DNA of 64,000 bases from Paenibacillus yonginensis (GTDB taxonomy: Bacteria > Bacillota > Bacilli > Paenibacillales > Paenibacillaceae): positions 3,291,501 to 3,355,500 of the forward strand of contig NZ_CP014167.1 of the NCBI RefSeq assembly GCF_001685395.1, given 5' to 3'. The notes beneath the pieces are model-generated. The model was given only the letters and a program-made list of their open reading frames with translations. It did no database searches and was not told the origin of the DNA. Positions 26,116-34,941 of this stretch are shown here, in pieces. Within the stretch, counting starts at the first letter, position 1. The number at the start of each line of letters is the position of its first letter. The translations under genes were made by a program, and so were the position numbers.

Positions 26116-26940
26116 TTATTTTACAGCACCTGCCGTAAGCCCGTCCATAAACTGCCGGGAGGCTAAGGCGAAAATAATGATCATAGGCAGTGAAGATAAG
26201 GTCAACCCTGCAAACAGCACGCTCCAGTCAGTCGTGAATTCACCAAACAGCTGCAGCATACCCAAAGGGATTGTTTTCTTCGCTTCATCCTGAATAAAAA
26301 TCATCGGGAAAAAGAAGTCGTTCCAAACACCAATAAAATTGATAATGACTACCGTCCCGATAGCCGGCTTCATCAGCGGTACAAGAATGCGAAGCAGCAG
26401 ACCGCCGCTGGAGCAGCCATCCATACGCCCTGCCTCCTCCAGCTCTGAAGGCAGCGTCCGAAAAAATCCGCTGAGAATTAAAGCCGCCATCGGCAGACCC
26501 GCCCCGACCTGAATCAGAATGATAGACCAATAGGAGTTAATCAGGCCTAGATCACGAACCAGCAGAAATAGTGGTACCAGACCCAATTTAATCGGCAGCA
26601 TCATTCCCAGCAGGAAGTAGAAAAACAACAGACCATTCCATTTAAAGCGGAACCGGGCGATATAAAAGGATACCATCACGCTGCACACGACCAGTATAAC
26701 CAACGTTGCCACACTTACGAATGCACTATTGAAAATATACTTGGAATAATTCAATTCTACAAATAATTTATCATAGGAAACCACCGAGAATTTGCTGGGC
26801 CAGGCGAGCGGTTTGGTGAAAATCTCCACGTTAGGTTTAAAGGAAGAAATCAACATCAACAGCAGGGGAAATAAAGACACGATTGCATAACCCACAGCCA
26901 GCACATATAAAACACTTCTTTTCATTACCCTTAGTCTCAT
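26116..26940 (-). CDS. ABC permease of the muropeptide/MurNAc locus (MalG-type)
   Basis: A 274-residue CUT1 permease with six helices and an EAA loop ELEEAGRMDGCSSGGLLLRI (about residues 166-185). GGGGAGG lies three bases before the ATG at 26940. It follows its partner permease by 16 bases. The substrate is inferred from flanking namZ, amiE, murR, murK and murQ genes to be a cell-wall sugar. No ATPase is encoded nearby. Confidence 0.9.
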   Translation of the reverse strand: MRLRVMKRSVLYVLAVGYAIVSLFPLLLMLISSFKPNVEIFTKPLAWPSKFSVVSYDKLFVELNYSKYIFNSAFVSVATLVILVVCSVMVSFYIARFRFKWNGLLFFYFLLGMMLPIKLGLVPLFLLVRDLGLINSYWSIILIQVGAGLPMAALILSGFFRTLPSELEEAGRMDGCSSGGLLLRILVPLMKPAIGTVVIINFIGVWNDFFFPMIFIQDEAKKTIPLGMLQLFGEFTTDWSVLFAGLTLSSLPMIIIFALASRQFMDGLTAGAVK

Positions 26941-26956
26941 GTGCCTCCCCTTTCTG

Positions 26957-27898
26957 TCAGGCCGTTTCTTTATGATTGACGTACTTCATAAAGACGGCGG
27001 AAATAATGGCGATAATCGCAAACAAAACAACGGCAAGCGCAGAACCGATGCCCAGTGAACCCGTGTCACCGGAATTACCGCCAAAAGCGGTGCGATAGAA
27101 GAAAACAGCAAGTAAGTCCGTCGAATAAAACGGCTCTCCCGTTGAGCCCTGCATCGCAAATACCAATTCAAAAGCTTCGAAAGACTGGATGAAGGTCATC
27201 ACGATCACAATCACCATAGGCTGGAACATCATGGGCAAAACGACCGAACGAATCAACCGGAAGCCCGTAGCACCGTCTAGACGTGCAGCCTCCATCACTT
27301 CTTCCGGAATGGACTGCAGACCCGCGAGTAAGATCAGCATATAGAAACCGATCGCAAACCAGGAATTGATCAGGACTACTGCCGTCAGCGCGGTGTCCGG
27401 GTTCCCCAGCCATGCTGTAGTGAACGATTCTAAACCGATTTTGCGCAGAGCTGCATTTAAAATGCCCATGTTGGGATTGAGAATAAGCTTCCATAGGAAA
27501 CCTACGATAATAACAGACAGAAGACGGGGCAGAAAATAGGCCACTTTAAAGAAGGATGCTCCTTTGATTTTTCGGAAAATGAGATATGCCAGACCGAACG
27601 CAATGCCGTTCTGAACCACCATCTCAACAACAAAATAATAAAGGTTATGCCTGAGCGCCCGCCAAAACATCGTATGATAAGGCTCCTGGGTGAACAGGCG
27701 AATAAAGTTGTCAAAGTTGTTAAAGCGGCCCATCACGAGCCCCTTCCATTCGAAGAGACTGTAGGTAAAAGCCGCAAAAATAGGATAGACGATAAACAGG
27801 GTATAAAAGAGAATTGCAGGCACCGGAAATAAATGTATCAAATGTTTTTTCCATGTGCCGTTTCTCGGAGGGGTGCCGGCTGTTGGCGTATCTTCCAC
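26957..27898 (-). CDS. ABC permease of the muropeptide/MurNAc locus (MalF-type)
   Basis: A 313-residue CUT1 permease with a short N-terminal tail, six helices (first at HLFPVPAILFYTLFIVYPIF) and EAA loop EEVMEAARLDGATGFRLI (about residue 205). GTG at 27898 was chosen because GAGGTGA lies five bases upstream; the frame continues upstream without a ribosome site. It follows the binding-protein gene after 138 bases that contain a hairpin. It forms a pair with the next permease. Confidence 0.9.
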   Translation of the reverse strand: MEDTPTAGTPPRNGTWKKHLIHLFPVPAILFYTLFIVYPIFAAFTYSLFEWKGLVMGRFNNFDNFIRLFTQEPYHTMFWRALRHNLYYFVVEMVVQNGIAFGLAYLIFRKIKGASFFKVAYFLPRLLSVIIVGFLWKLILNPNMGILNAALRKIGLESFTTAWLGNPDTALTAVVLINSWFAIGFYMLILLAGLQSIPEEVMEAARLDGATGFRLIRSVVLPMMFQPMVIVIVMTFIQSFEAFELVFAMQGSTGEPFYSTDLLAVFFYRTAFGGNSGDTGSLGIGSALAVVLFAIIAIISAVFMKYVNHKETA

Positions 27899-27959
27899 AT
27901 TGTTCACCTCGCAGACCAAATGAGTTGCTCTTGTATTCCAAAATGATCCCATGACCAAA

Positions 27960-27993
27960 GCCGGATATTCTTGCTAACCTCTAAATATCCGGC
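27960..27993 (-). terminator. Intercistronic hairpin after the MurNAc-locus binding protein
   Basis: GCCGGATATT and AATATCCGGC pair perfectly over ten bases around a 14-base loop. No T-run follows, so it is more likely a 3' stabiliser giving excess binding protein than a true terminator. Confidence 0.6.
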
Positions 27994-28036
27994 CATTAGG
28001 ATCAGGGTTTAAGACATTTGTCTAGAACGGTATCCT

Positions 28037-29335
28037 TTACTTAAACCAGGTATCTGCACTTTTCTGGACATCGGCGGCCACTTGCTCCGGCGTCATAGCA
28101 TCCAGGAACATGCCCTGCAAATCCGTCTCCAAAGTGGATTTGGTCGTCGGGTTGCCCGAATTCAAATTAGTGACAGCGAAATAAGGTTGACCGTATTGGG
28201 AAGCCAGATCCGAGATGGCGTTCACCAGCTCGTCGTCTGTCGATACTCCTGGAATCGGAGAAGGAGACTTCGTGCTGCCGAGGATCATGCTTCCGTACTC
28301 TTTAGTTGTCATAAATTCCAGAACTTTGCGGGCAGCTTCTTTATTTTTGGAGTTCTTATTGATGGCGAAGCTGCCGTCCACCCAAGTGCTGACAGACGGC
28401 TCATCGCCCTCTTTCACCGGCGGCACTGCAAACGCACCAATCTTGATTTCCGGGTTCAGGGCCTGAATAGAAGCAATCTCGAAGTGCCCGTCGATGACCA
28501 TACCAGCCTGCCCCGTGGCAAAGATCGTCCGGATATCCTCCATGCTGAGGCCCTCAAAGTTGGCTGGGAAATAAGGCTGCAGGCTCTTTAACGCCTGGAT
28601 GGAGCTGATGTATTCCGGGCTGTTCAGCTTAGCTTCGCCTTTCAGGAATTTATCCACAAAGTCATGTCCATAAAACTGCGGAGCAATCGCACCGTGCATC
28701 AGGGACAATACCCAGCCTTCTTTGGAACCGAAAGCAAGCGGCGTTACATTGTTCGATTTGAGCGTATCCGCTAATTTGATGAATTCGTCCCACGTTTTAG
28801 GCTCCTGCAGATTGTATTTTGCAAAAATATCCTTATTGTAGAGTATTTGAGTAGAGCTTAGCATGTATGGTACACCATATTGTTTGCCATCAGATCCTTG
28901 GGCGGCCTTCAGTTGCTCGGGTGTAAAAACATCCAGCCCCTTCAGATCGTCTATCGGCTCAAGATAACCGGCATCAGCTATAGCGGTACCCGCAGCATAA
29001 GGGCGCAAATGGATGATATCGGCAGCCGTATCCGTACTCAGCGCTACATTAAGAGAAGTATTATATTCCGTAGCTTTTACCGGCTGGTAGTCAATCACGA
29101 TTTCCGGCGCCGTTTTGTTCAGCTCTGCCTGGAGCTGTTTATAAAACTCCTGCTCGCTGGCTTCGGCCCTCCAGGACGTAATACTGACAGTGACTTTAGC
29201 ATCCGGTGAAGCAGAGCCTCCGGTATTGGATGATGCCGAAGAACCGTTACTTGTATTATTTCCCCCGCATGCCGACAAAGCCACAGCGGTTGCAAGAGGT
29301 AGCAGGACAGTTGACATGAACTTGATTTTTTTCAT
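28037..29335 (-). CDS. Lipoprotein binding protein of the muropeptide/MurNAc locus
   Basis: A 432-residue family 1 extracellular solute-binding lipoprotein: signal sequence with lipobox ALSAC (Cys23), an Asn/Ser/Gly linker and the bilobal fold (ITSWRAEASEQEFYKQL near 52, GKQYGVPYMLSSTQILYNKDIF near 150, given here only in part as GVPYMLSS). GGAGGA precedes the ATG at 29335. It is third in the operon after namZ and amiE-like genes. A MurNAc-containing ligand is inferred from context; no ligand-binding residue can be named. Confidence 0.9.
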   Translation of the reverse strand: MKKIKFMSTVLLPLATAVALSACGGNNTSNGSSASSNTGGSASPDAKVTVSITSWRAEASEQEFYKQLQAELNKTAPEIVIDYQPVKATEYNTSLNVALSTDTAADIIHLRPYAAGTAIADAGYLEPIDDLKGLDVFTPEQLKAAQGSDGKQYGVPYMLSSTQILYNKDIFAKYNLQEPKTWDEFIKLADTLKSNNVTPLAFGSKEGWVLSLMHGAIAPQFYGHDFVDKFLKGEAKLNSPEYISSIQALKSLQPYFPANFEGLSMEDIRTIFATGQAGMVIDGHFEIASIQALNPEIKIGAFAVPPVKEGDEPSVSTWVDGSFAINKNSKNKEAARKVLEFMTTKEYGSMILGSTKSPSPIPGVSTDDELVNAISDLASQYGQPYFAVTNLNSGNPTTKSTLETDLQGMFLDAMTPEQVAADVQKSADTWFK

Positions 29336-29361
29336 TCCTATTCCTCCATTCCTTATTGGGT

Positions 29362-30513
29362 TTATCCTGATTCTTTAGCCAAATGATCCACGGCATCGGC
29401 CGCTGCATCATGAAATGTTTTTCTAAGCTCTGTTATATCCTGCTGTCTTCCAAAATGAACACGATTCGTCATAAGCACTGCAGCTAACCCACGCTGCGGA
29501 TCCATATAAAGACTGGTTCCCGTAAATCCGGTATGTCCAAAAGAACGTTCAGAAAGCCGGCTTCCCGACACGTCATGACGATTTCCTTTGAGCACCCAGC
29601 CAAGCCCCCGGTTTGATGGATCCAAACCGTTTCCATGCCTCTTTTGCGCTTCGTCGATGGCAAAACGAGACAAAATCGGTTTTCCTTCAAACTGTGTTTG
29701 TTCAGGCTCAAGCCATAGCTGAGCGTACTGCAACAAATCAGAGCAGGTGGCAAACAATCCAGCATGGCCGCTGATCCCCCCTAAAGCCCGAGCGTTCTCA
29801 TCATGTACGATGCCTGTCCAGAAATCGCCAAGCTCCTCACTCCATTCTGTCGAGGCAATTCGAAACCTTAAATCCGGGGATGGGCAAAAGCAGCTGTCTT
29901 TCATTTCAAGTGGAGAAAAAAGATACCTCCGGGCCGCTTCGTTCATAGTAGTACCAAAGAGTCTCTCTACGATTACTCCCAACAAAATGAACCCCAAGTC
30001 ACTGTATACGGTTCCGTGACCGCCAAATTCGACTTTATTCCCCAGGAAATACAGAATATGCTCCAGTCTCCATGAGCTGCTGTGGAAATCCCACGTAGGC
30101 GGCAGTCCGGCCGTATGGCTTAGCAGCTGGCGTACCGTAATCAGGCTGCTATTCGGGCTGCTCAGCTCGGGAATATACAGGGAGGCCGGGTCATCCAAAT
30201 CCAGCTTTTTCTGCTCCCACAACTTCAGGATTAGCGGAAGAGTGACTGTAACCTTGGTTAACGAAGCACAGTCATATAAGGTATGAATCCCTGCCTGACG
30301 TTCCTTTTCTCCTGCCTCGGCCAACCCGACTGCATAATATAAACAAACACTTTTATAGCGGATGCCGGCTACACCTCCCGGAATCAATCCCTCCTGAACA
30401 GCCTTTCGCAGCGGCTGCCAAACGTCCCGTAAACGTTCTCTGTAATCCGGCCCCCAAGCTGTGCCGGTTGCGTCCCATTCCTCGTAAGGCACAGCAGCAT
30501 CAAACCTATTCAT
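29362..30513 (-). CDS. amiE: Serine beta-lactamase-fold hydrolase, AmiE-like
   Basis: A 383-residue penicillin-binding/beta-lactamase-fold hydrolase with SxxK in DCASLTKVTV (about residue 82), the second motif YSDLG (about 168) and HTG in SFGHTGFTG (about 324). In B. subtilis the gene at this position of the ybb/mur cluster, amiE, encodes an amidase that strips peptides from MurNAc; the same role is inferred here. The ATG at 30513 overlaps the namZ stop by eight bases, so translation is coupled. Unlike the secreted B. subtilis enzyme there is no signal peptide, so it should be cytoplasmic. An esterase function cannot be excluded. Confidence 0.75.
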   Translation of the reverse strand: MNRFDAAVPYEEWDATGTAWGPDYRERLRDVWQPLRKAVQEGLIPGGVAGIRYKSVCLYYAVGLAEAGEKERQAGIHTLYDCASLTKVTVTLPLILKLWEQKKLDLDDPASLYIPELSSPNSSLITVRQLLSHTAGLPPTWDFHSSSWRLEHILYFLGNKVEFGGHGTVYSDLGFILLGVIVERLFGTTMNEAARRYLFSPLEMKDSCFCPSPDLRFRIASTEWSEELGDFWTGIVHDENARALGGISGHAGLFATCSDLLQYAQLWLEPEQTQFEGKPILSRFAIDEAQKRHGNGLDPSNRGLGWVLKGNRHDVSGSRLSERSFGHTGFTGTSLYMDPQRGLAAVLMTNRVHFGRQQDITELRKTFHDAAADAVDHLAKESG

Positions 30514-31669
30514 ATAACAGATACGGACGGCGGATCTCCCGCCATTGTTCACTGTCCGCACGCCAGGCACTCAGGATTGACTGAAGTCCCTCGGGATCGG
30601 CTGCCTTTTGCCTGACCTCGGCAGTACCGCTTAGAATATCAATAAAAAGTTTGCCGTCTTCCCGGCCCCGCCACTCCAGCTTCTCCGGATGCAGCTCTAA
30701 AATCTGATGAAGCAGCGTTAGCCCACTCTCTACAGATCTAAAGCTGTCTTGATCCGTCACATAAGTCATTATTCCGTTGCAAAGTTCCCCGGCATATTTA
30801 TGGAAAGAGGGAGTAAAGGTGACAGGATGATAGTGCACTCCCGGAAGCTTTAAGTCCGCCATCGTTTCTGCCAGCTTTCGATGGTTCAGCCATGGGGCTC
30901 CAATCATCTCAAAGGGTCTGGTCGTTCCTCGGCCCTCCGACAGATTGGTGCCTTCAAACAGACAATTTCCCCCGTATATACGAACCGTTTCCATGTTCGG
31001 CATGTTGGGGGATGGCATAATCCAGGGCAGCCCCGTATCAGGAAACTCCATGGACCGATGCCATCCTTCTAGAGGAATCACTTCCAAACGACAAGGCTTC
31101 TCCATTTGGCTGTTTACAAGACGTGCAAACTCTCCGATCGTCATTCCGGTAAGAATGGGCATCCGCCAGGCACCAACCATCGATTCAAACTCTTCCTCCA
31201 ACATCCCTCCCTCAATGCGATGTCCTCCGAGAGGATTCGGACGATCCAGCACCAGCAGTTCTACTCCATAATCTGCGCAAGCCTCCATCACATAAACAAG
31301 TGTCGTTAAATAGGTATAAAACCTAACACCCAAATCCTGGATATCATAGACAATCGCGTCCAGATTTTTTAAACTTTCGGCAGTTGGTCTTCGGTTTGTC
31401 CCGTAAAGACTGTATACCGGCAGGCCATACCCCGCATCCATTTCATCTTCAAACTGTAGGCCCGCCTGCTTCTCATTCCGCAAACCATGCTCACAAGCAA
31501 AAAATGCAGTGAGTTTGCCCCCTTTTACGTTTTGACAAAGATCAATCGTTGACCGAAAGCTGGAATCAATGCCTGTTGGATTGGTCAATAAAGCGAACCT
31601 TTTGCCACCCAGCAGCTTGGGCCCCAGTCTTGACAATTGGTCGGCTCCGGTCTGAACGATTCCCGGCAT
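30506..31669 (-). CDS. namZ: Exo-beta-N-acetylmuramidase (NamZ, DUF1343)
   Basis: A 387-residue DUF1343 protein. Conserved segments: LLTNPTGIDSSF (about residue 26), FACEHGLRNEKQAG (about 57), YSLYGTNRRPT, DIQDLGVRFYTY (about 105), LDRPNPLGG (about 137) and NCLFEGTNLSEGRGTTRPFE (about 230). NamZ of B. subtilis (YbbC) releases terminal MurNAc from wall fragments. ATG at 31669 has AAGGGGG seven bases upstream; the extension to 31741 would overlap the promoter and is not signal-like. B. subtilis NamZ is secreted, whereas this one has no signal peptide and should act inside the cell. It heads the operon. Confidence 0.9.
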   Translation of the reverse strand: MPGIVQTGADQLSRLGPKLLGGKRFALLTNPTGIDSSFRSTIDLCQNVKGGKLTAFFACEHGLRNEKQAGLQFEDEMDAGYGLPVYSLYGTNRRPTAESLKNLDAIVYDIQDLGVRFYTYLTTLVYVMEACADYGVELLVLDRPNPLGGHRIEGGMLEEEFESMVGAWRMPILTGMTIGEFARLVNSQMEKPCRLEVIPLEGWHRSMEFPDTGLPWIMPSPNMPNMETVRIYGGNCLFEGTNLSEGRGTTRPFEMIGAPWLNHRKLAETMADLKLPGVHYHPVTFTPSFHKYAGELCNGIMTYVTDQDSFRSVESGLTLLHQILELHPEKLEWRGREDGKLFIDILSGTAEVRQKAADPEGLQSILSAWRADSEQWREIRRPYLLYE

Positions 31670-31721
31670 TTGCAATCCCCCTTTCCAATAAAAAAATGTG
31701 GTAACTTTCTTTACACCGAAA

Positions 31722-31751
31722 ATTATAACAGCATAAAACAAAATTTCAATA
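31722..31751 (-). promoter_or_regulatory. namZ promoter with candidate MurR operator A
   Basis: On the minus strand TTGAAA (31749-31744), 16 bases, TATAAT (31727-31722). The -35 box lies inside TATTGAAATTTTGTTTTAT (31751-31733), which matches operator B at 31890 at nearly every base in the opposite orientation. Confidence 0.6.
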
Positions 31752-31889
31752 TAAAATTTTACTTCAAAACGAATTTCGATGTATGCGTTAAACCAGTATA
31801 TATATTGGAATATATTTTATAGTATACACCTAAAAACTCTTGTTTTAATAGTGATTCTTAATATCTTTCATACTGATAAGTAAATATTG

Positions 31890-31932
31890 TTTTGAAATTT
31901 TATTTTACATAAATGATTTTTTAGCTTATTCT
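31890..31932 (+). promoter_or_regulatory. murK promoter with candidate MurR operator B
   Basis: TTTTGAAATTTTATTTTAC (31890-31908) overlaps a promoter TTTACA (31904-31909), 17 bases, TATTCT (31927-31932). The rest of the 322-base intergenic region (31670-31991) is very AT-rich and shows no gene. Confidence 0.6.
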
Positions 31933-31991
31933 ATTAATGTGTTGAATGTGGAATGAATTACACCTGGTGTGATGTTTGGAACGGAGGGATT

Positions 31992-32930
31992 ATGAGACAC
32001 GTCATCGGAATTGATGGAGGCGGTACAAAAACCGAGCTGTGCGTGGCCGACCTGAGCGGTCATACATGGATAACCCATGGCGGGGCTTCCAGCAACGTAA
32101 AAGCCGTGGGGTTAAACCGGGGATTGGAAGTCATCCATCTTATGTTAGAAGATGTTTATAGAAACCACGACCTCCTGGCAAAAGATTGTGTGGGGATTTG
32201 CCTGGGACTGGCAGGCACCGAGCAGTTGGATGAACGAAACGCTGTTGCCGACCATGTCCGCCGTTACTTTGAGAAACAAGACCATACAGACGTGGGGATT
32301 CGGGTTACAAATGATGCCGAAATCGCACTTGCGGCCGCTTTCGGGAACAACCGGGGAGTGATGGCCATCAGCGGCACCGGGTCCATCGTTTTCGGTATTG
32401 CTTTATCGGGAGAACATCACCGTACTGGAGGATGGGGTCATCTGTTAGGGGATAAAGGAAGCGGTTATGAAATCGGCCTCTCCTCTCTTCAATCTGTCAT
32501 GTTAAGCTTCGATGGGGTAAAACCTCCGACACTGCTCACCTCTTTCATCTTGAGAAAGCTTGGCTTGTCTGCCCCACCAGAACTTAGAACCGTGATGTAT
32601 CAATCCCTTATCGAGAAGAAACATATAGCCGAATTGGCCGAGGTCTGTATCCAGGCAGCCGAAGAACAGGATGCAACTGCTTTGAACATCTTGTATACGG
32701 CAGCTGGAGACTTGGCAGCCTTAACAGCAGCACTTCGCAGACAAGACCCTTCATTCTCGGATGTCCCCCAAGGGGTAACGGGGTCGATCTTCAAACACTC
32801 CTCGTTATTCCTGACCTTTTATAAAGAACAGCTTGAAAAGCTTTGCGGGCCCATCGCCATCATCCAGTCCAAGCATCGGCCTGTCTATGGAGCCGTGAAT
32901 TTGGCGTTACGATTGAAGGAGGAACCATAA
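31992..32930 (+). CDS. murK: MurNAc/GlcNAc kinase of the BadF/BcrA family (MurK-like)
   Basis: A 312-residue sugar kinase of the ASKHA fold: phosphate-1 loop GIDGGGTKTELCVAD (residues 5-19), GLAGTE (about 76), phosphate-2/adenosine motif GVMAISGTGSIVFG (about 118) and LGDKGSGYEIG (about 150). MurK of Clostridium phosphorylates MurNAc and GlcNAc at position 6. Placed directly before murQ and divergent from an ABC importer, it would supply the MurNAc 6-phosphate that MurQ needs when no phosphotransferase system is used. ATG at 31992 has GGAGGG four bases upstream; the open frame to 31953 has no ribosome site. Confidence 0.85.
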   Translation: MRHVIGIDGGGTKTELCVADLSGHTWITHGGASSNVKAVGLNRGLEVIHLMLEDVYRNHDLLAKDCVGICLGLAGTEQLDERNAVADHVRRYFEKQDHTDVGIRVTNDAEIALAAAFGNNRGVMAISGTGSIVFGIALSGEHHRTGGWGHLLGDKGSGYEIGLSSLQSVMLSFDGVKPPTLLTSFILRKLGLSAPPELRTVMYQSLIEKKHIAELAEVCIQAAEEQDATALNILYTAAGDLAALTAALRRQDPSFSDVPQGVTGSIFKHSSLFLTFYKEQLEKLCGPIAIIQSKHRPVYGAVNLALRLKEEP

Positions 32931-33845
32931 ATGAAAGAACCCTTGCATATGCTGGCAACCGAACAGCAGAATCCGAATACTCGACATATTGATCGCAAAC
33001 CCCTGGAGGAGATACTACGTCTAATCAATCAAGAGGACCAACTTGTTCCCAAGATCATAGAGCAGTGCATTCCCGAAATTGCAAAAGCTGTCATTGCCAT
33101 CACGGATGCCTTTACCGCTGGTGGAAGATTGCTATATTTCGGAGCCGGCACAAGCGGTCGTTTAGGCATTCTGGATGCGGCAGAGTGCCCGCCCACTTAC
33201 GGAACGCCTCCAGAGCAAATCGTCGGAATAATCGCTGGTGGACAGCAGGCCATCCAGCAGGCCGTGGAAGGCGCTGAAGATGATCAAGAGGCAGGCAGGA
33301 TGGCCGTGGAACAAATGAAAGTGACCGCTTTGGATGTGGTGGTCGGCATATCGGCAAGTGGACGTACCCCTTATGTGGTTGGCGCCATGAAAAAGGCAAC
33401 CGAGTTCGGCTGCACCGTAGTGGGGATTGCCAATAACCGCAACTCTGTTATGAAGCAGGTTGCTGACATTATGATTGAGGCGGAGGTAGGCCCTGAGGCC
33501 ATCTTAGGCTCGACCCGAATGAAGGCCGGAACGGCCCAAAAGCTCATTCTGAACATGTTGACCACTTCATCTATGATTCTCAGCGGCAAAGTATACGACA
33601 ATCTGATGGTAGATATGCAGCCCTCCAATCTGAAGCTTGTTGACCGGGCCAAACGTCTTATCGCTTTGGCCACTGGAGCGGATGACCAAACCATAAAGCA
33701 GGCCTACGAAACCTCAGGTCGAAATATCAAAGCGGCAATCGTCATGATCCAGTCCGGCTCTCATCCCGATCAAGCCAAAGCCCTGTTGGCGCAGTCAGGC
33801 GGATTCGTCGAAGAGGCAATCCGAATGGCCCGGTCAGAGGTATAG
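32931..33845 (+). CDS. murQ: N-acetylmuramic acid 6-phosphate etherase
   Basis: A 304-residue SIS-domain lyase that cleaves the lactyl ether of MurNAc 6-phosphate to give GlcNAc 6-phosphate and lactate. Diagnostic motifs: TEQQNPNTRHID at the N-terminus, YFGAGTSGRLGILDAAECPPT (described in part; catalytic Glu in AAECPP near residue 85), GAEDD (about 115), VVGISASGRTPYV and STRMKAGTAQK. GGAGG precedes the ATG, which follows the murK stop without a gap. Length is normal (about 300). Confidence 0.95.
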   Translation: MKEPLHMLATEQQNPNTRHIDRKPLEEILRLINQEDQLVPKIIEQCIPEIAKAVIAITDAFTAGGRLLYFGAGTSGRLGILDAAECPPTYGTPPEQIVGIIAGGQQAIQQAVEGAEDDQEAGRMAVEQMKVTALDVVVGISASGRTPYVVGAMKKATEFGCTVVGIANNRNSVMKQVADIMIEAEVGPEAILGSTRMKAGTAQKLILNMLTTSSMILSGKVYDNLMVDMQPSNLKLVDRAKRLIALATGADDQTIKQAYETSGRNIKAAIVMIQSGSHPDQAKALLAQSGGFVEEAIRMARSEV

Positions 33846-33949
33846 AAGAAGCTGGCTGCGCCCAAAGTCTTTGCCCCTATTTGAAGAGCCAAGTTCATCT
33901 ATGCTATCCTTTTAGTACGGAGTATTTAAAGCTGAGGAGGAGAGCGCCT

Positions 33950-34336
33950 ATGACAATTCGCCGATTTGATTTAAGCGGTTTGAAACTGATTTGTCTGTTT
34001 GCGCTCTCCTTGATTCTTTTTCTGACGCCTCCCCACAGCACCGCGGCTACAGCCGCCACTTCTTTCACAGGGGTGCCGGCGGCTGCAGAAACCAGCGATG
34101 TGACAGAAACGGAAGAAATGGAGAACACCCTCCAGTTCCGTCCTGTCGTTCGAGTATCCCTTCAGCAGCCCTTCAAAGACTCCCTGCGCTTCTCCCCCAT
34201 GCTGCTCTTTATTCTATCGTTACTGTGCTCCGCTTTTTTGGCCTTATCTTTTATGGATATCCGCCCCATTATCTCAAGGCGCCTCAAACGGATCATGCTT
34301 TACCCTGTTAAATTCACCTCCAGATTTGTGGCTTAA
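33950..34336 (+). CDS. Unrecognised small membrane protein
   Basis: A 128-residue protein with a basic N-terminus and a hydrophobic segment (about residues 12-30, signal-like, ending ALA-type small residues), a Thr/Ala/Glu-rich middle and a second helix (about 85-107, MLLFILSLLCSAFLALSFM), followed by a basic tail. GAGGAGG precedes the ATG at 33950. It lies 105 bases after murQ and is followed by a weak hairpin before khtT. No family was recognised; position suggests a link to KhtTU but this is not shown. Confidence 0.6.
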   Translation: MTIRRFDLSGLKLICLFALSLILFLTPPHSTAATAATSFTGVPAAAETSDVTETEEMENTLQFRPVVRVSLQQPFKDSLRFSPMLLFILSLLCSAFLALSFMDIRPIISRRLKRIMLYPVKFTSRFVA

Positions 34337-34370
34337 ATTTCTCCAATTCACTCATGGTTTTCGGTTTTTT

Positions 34371-34395
34371 TAAACCTGACCAGCGGGTTTATTTT
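34371..34395 (+). terminator. Weak terminator before khtT
   Basis: TAAACC, loop of nine bases, GGTTTA followed by TTTT. It is a short stem, so termination would be partial. Confidence 0.4.
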
Positions 34396-34445
34396 CGTGC
34401 TGCCATTTTGCGAAAAAAAAAAGTTCAATTGGAGGAATTTAAGCG

Positions 34446-34940
34446 ATGAATTTGAAAGAAACCGATCTGCCGGGCATTGGCAAAAAATTTGTAGTGACCA
34501 CCCGCAGCGGCGACAAGCTGGTTATTATCGTTCACGATGACGGAAGACGCGAGCTGTACCATTTCAAGCATGACGATGAAGAGGAAAGCATCTCCATGGT
34601 TACGCTTGACGATGATGAAGCCAGACACATCTCCGCTATTGTAGGCGGGATCAATTATAAACCTAAAGCGCTCGAAACCATTGAAGTCGCCCTCGATGAT
34701 CTGATCATCGAATGGTACCGCATTGAAAGCGGATTTAAGTGTGTAGGCCTTTCCATCGGAGAGTTAAATGTAAGACAACAAAGCGGCGCAACTATTATTG
34801 CTCTTATCGACCCTACACACGGCAAGACAATCAATCCCGGTCCGGATGTAGTCATCACGGCCAATTCGATGCTGGTCGCCCTTGGCGAACGCCAGCACCA
34901 GAAGCGGCTCCGGCAAGTCCTCTTGAATGGGGGCGGTTAA
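34446..34940 (+). CDS. khtT: KhtT, regulatory subunit of potassium/proton antiporter
   Basis: A 164-residue cytosolic protein. The N-terminal half is KhtT-specific (TDLPGIGKKFVVTTRSGDKL) and the C-terminal half (about 80-160) is a TrkA_C/RCK_C domain (IGELNVRQQSGATIIAL) that binds c-di-AMP in B. subtilis. GGAGG precedes the ATG at 34446. It is followed by khtU, whose TTG start is one base after the stop. It gates K+/H+ exchange and so helps pH and potassium balance. Confidence 0.93.
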   Translation: MNLKETDLPGIGKKFVVTTRSGDKLVIIVHDDGRRELYHFKHDDEEESISMVTLDDDEARHISAIVGGINYKPKALETIEVALDDLIIEWYRIESGFKCVGLSIGELNVRQQSGATIIALIDPTHGKTINPGPDVVITANSMLVALGERQHQKRLRQVLLNGGG

Positions 34941-34941
34941 T

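Noticed and set aside
31669-31741. NamZ start further upstream giving a signal peptide
   Set aside because: The extension would be translated across the TATAAT box, lacks a ribosome site and is not signal-like (no clear n-, h- and c-regions).
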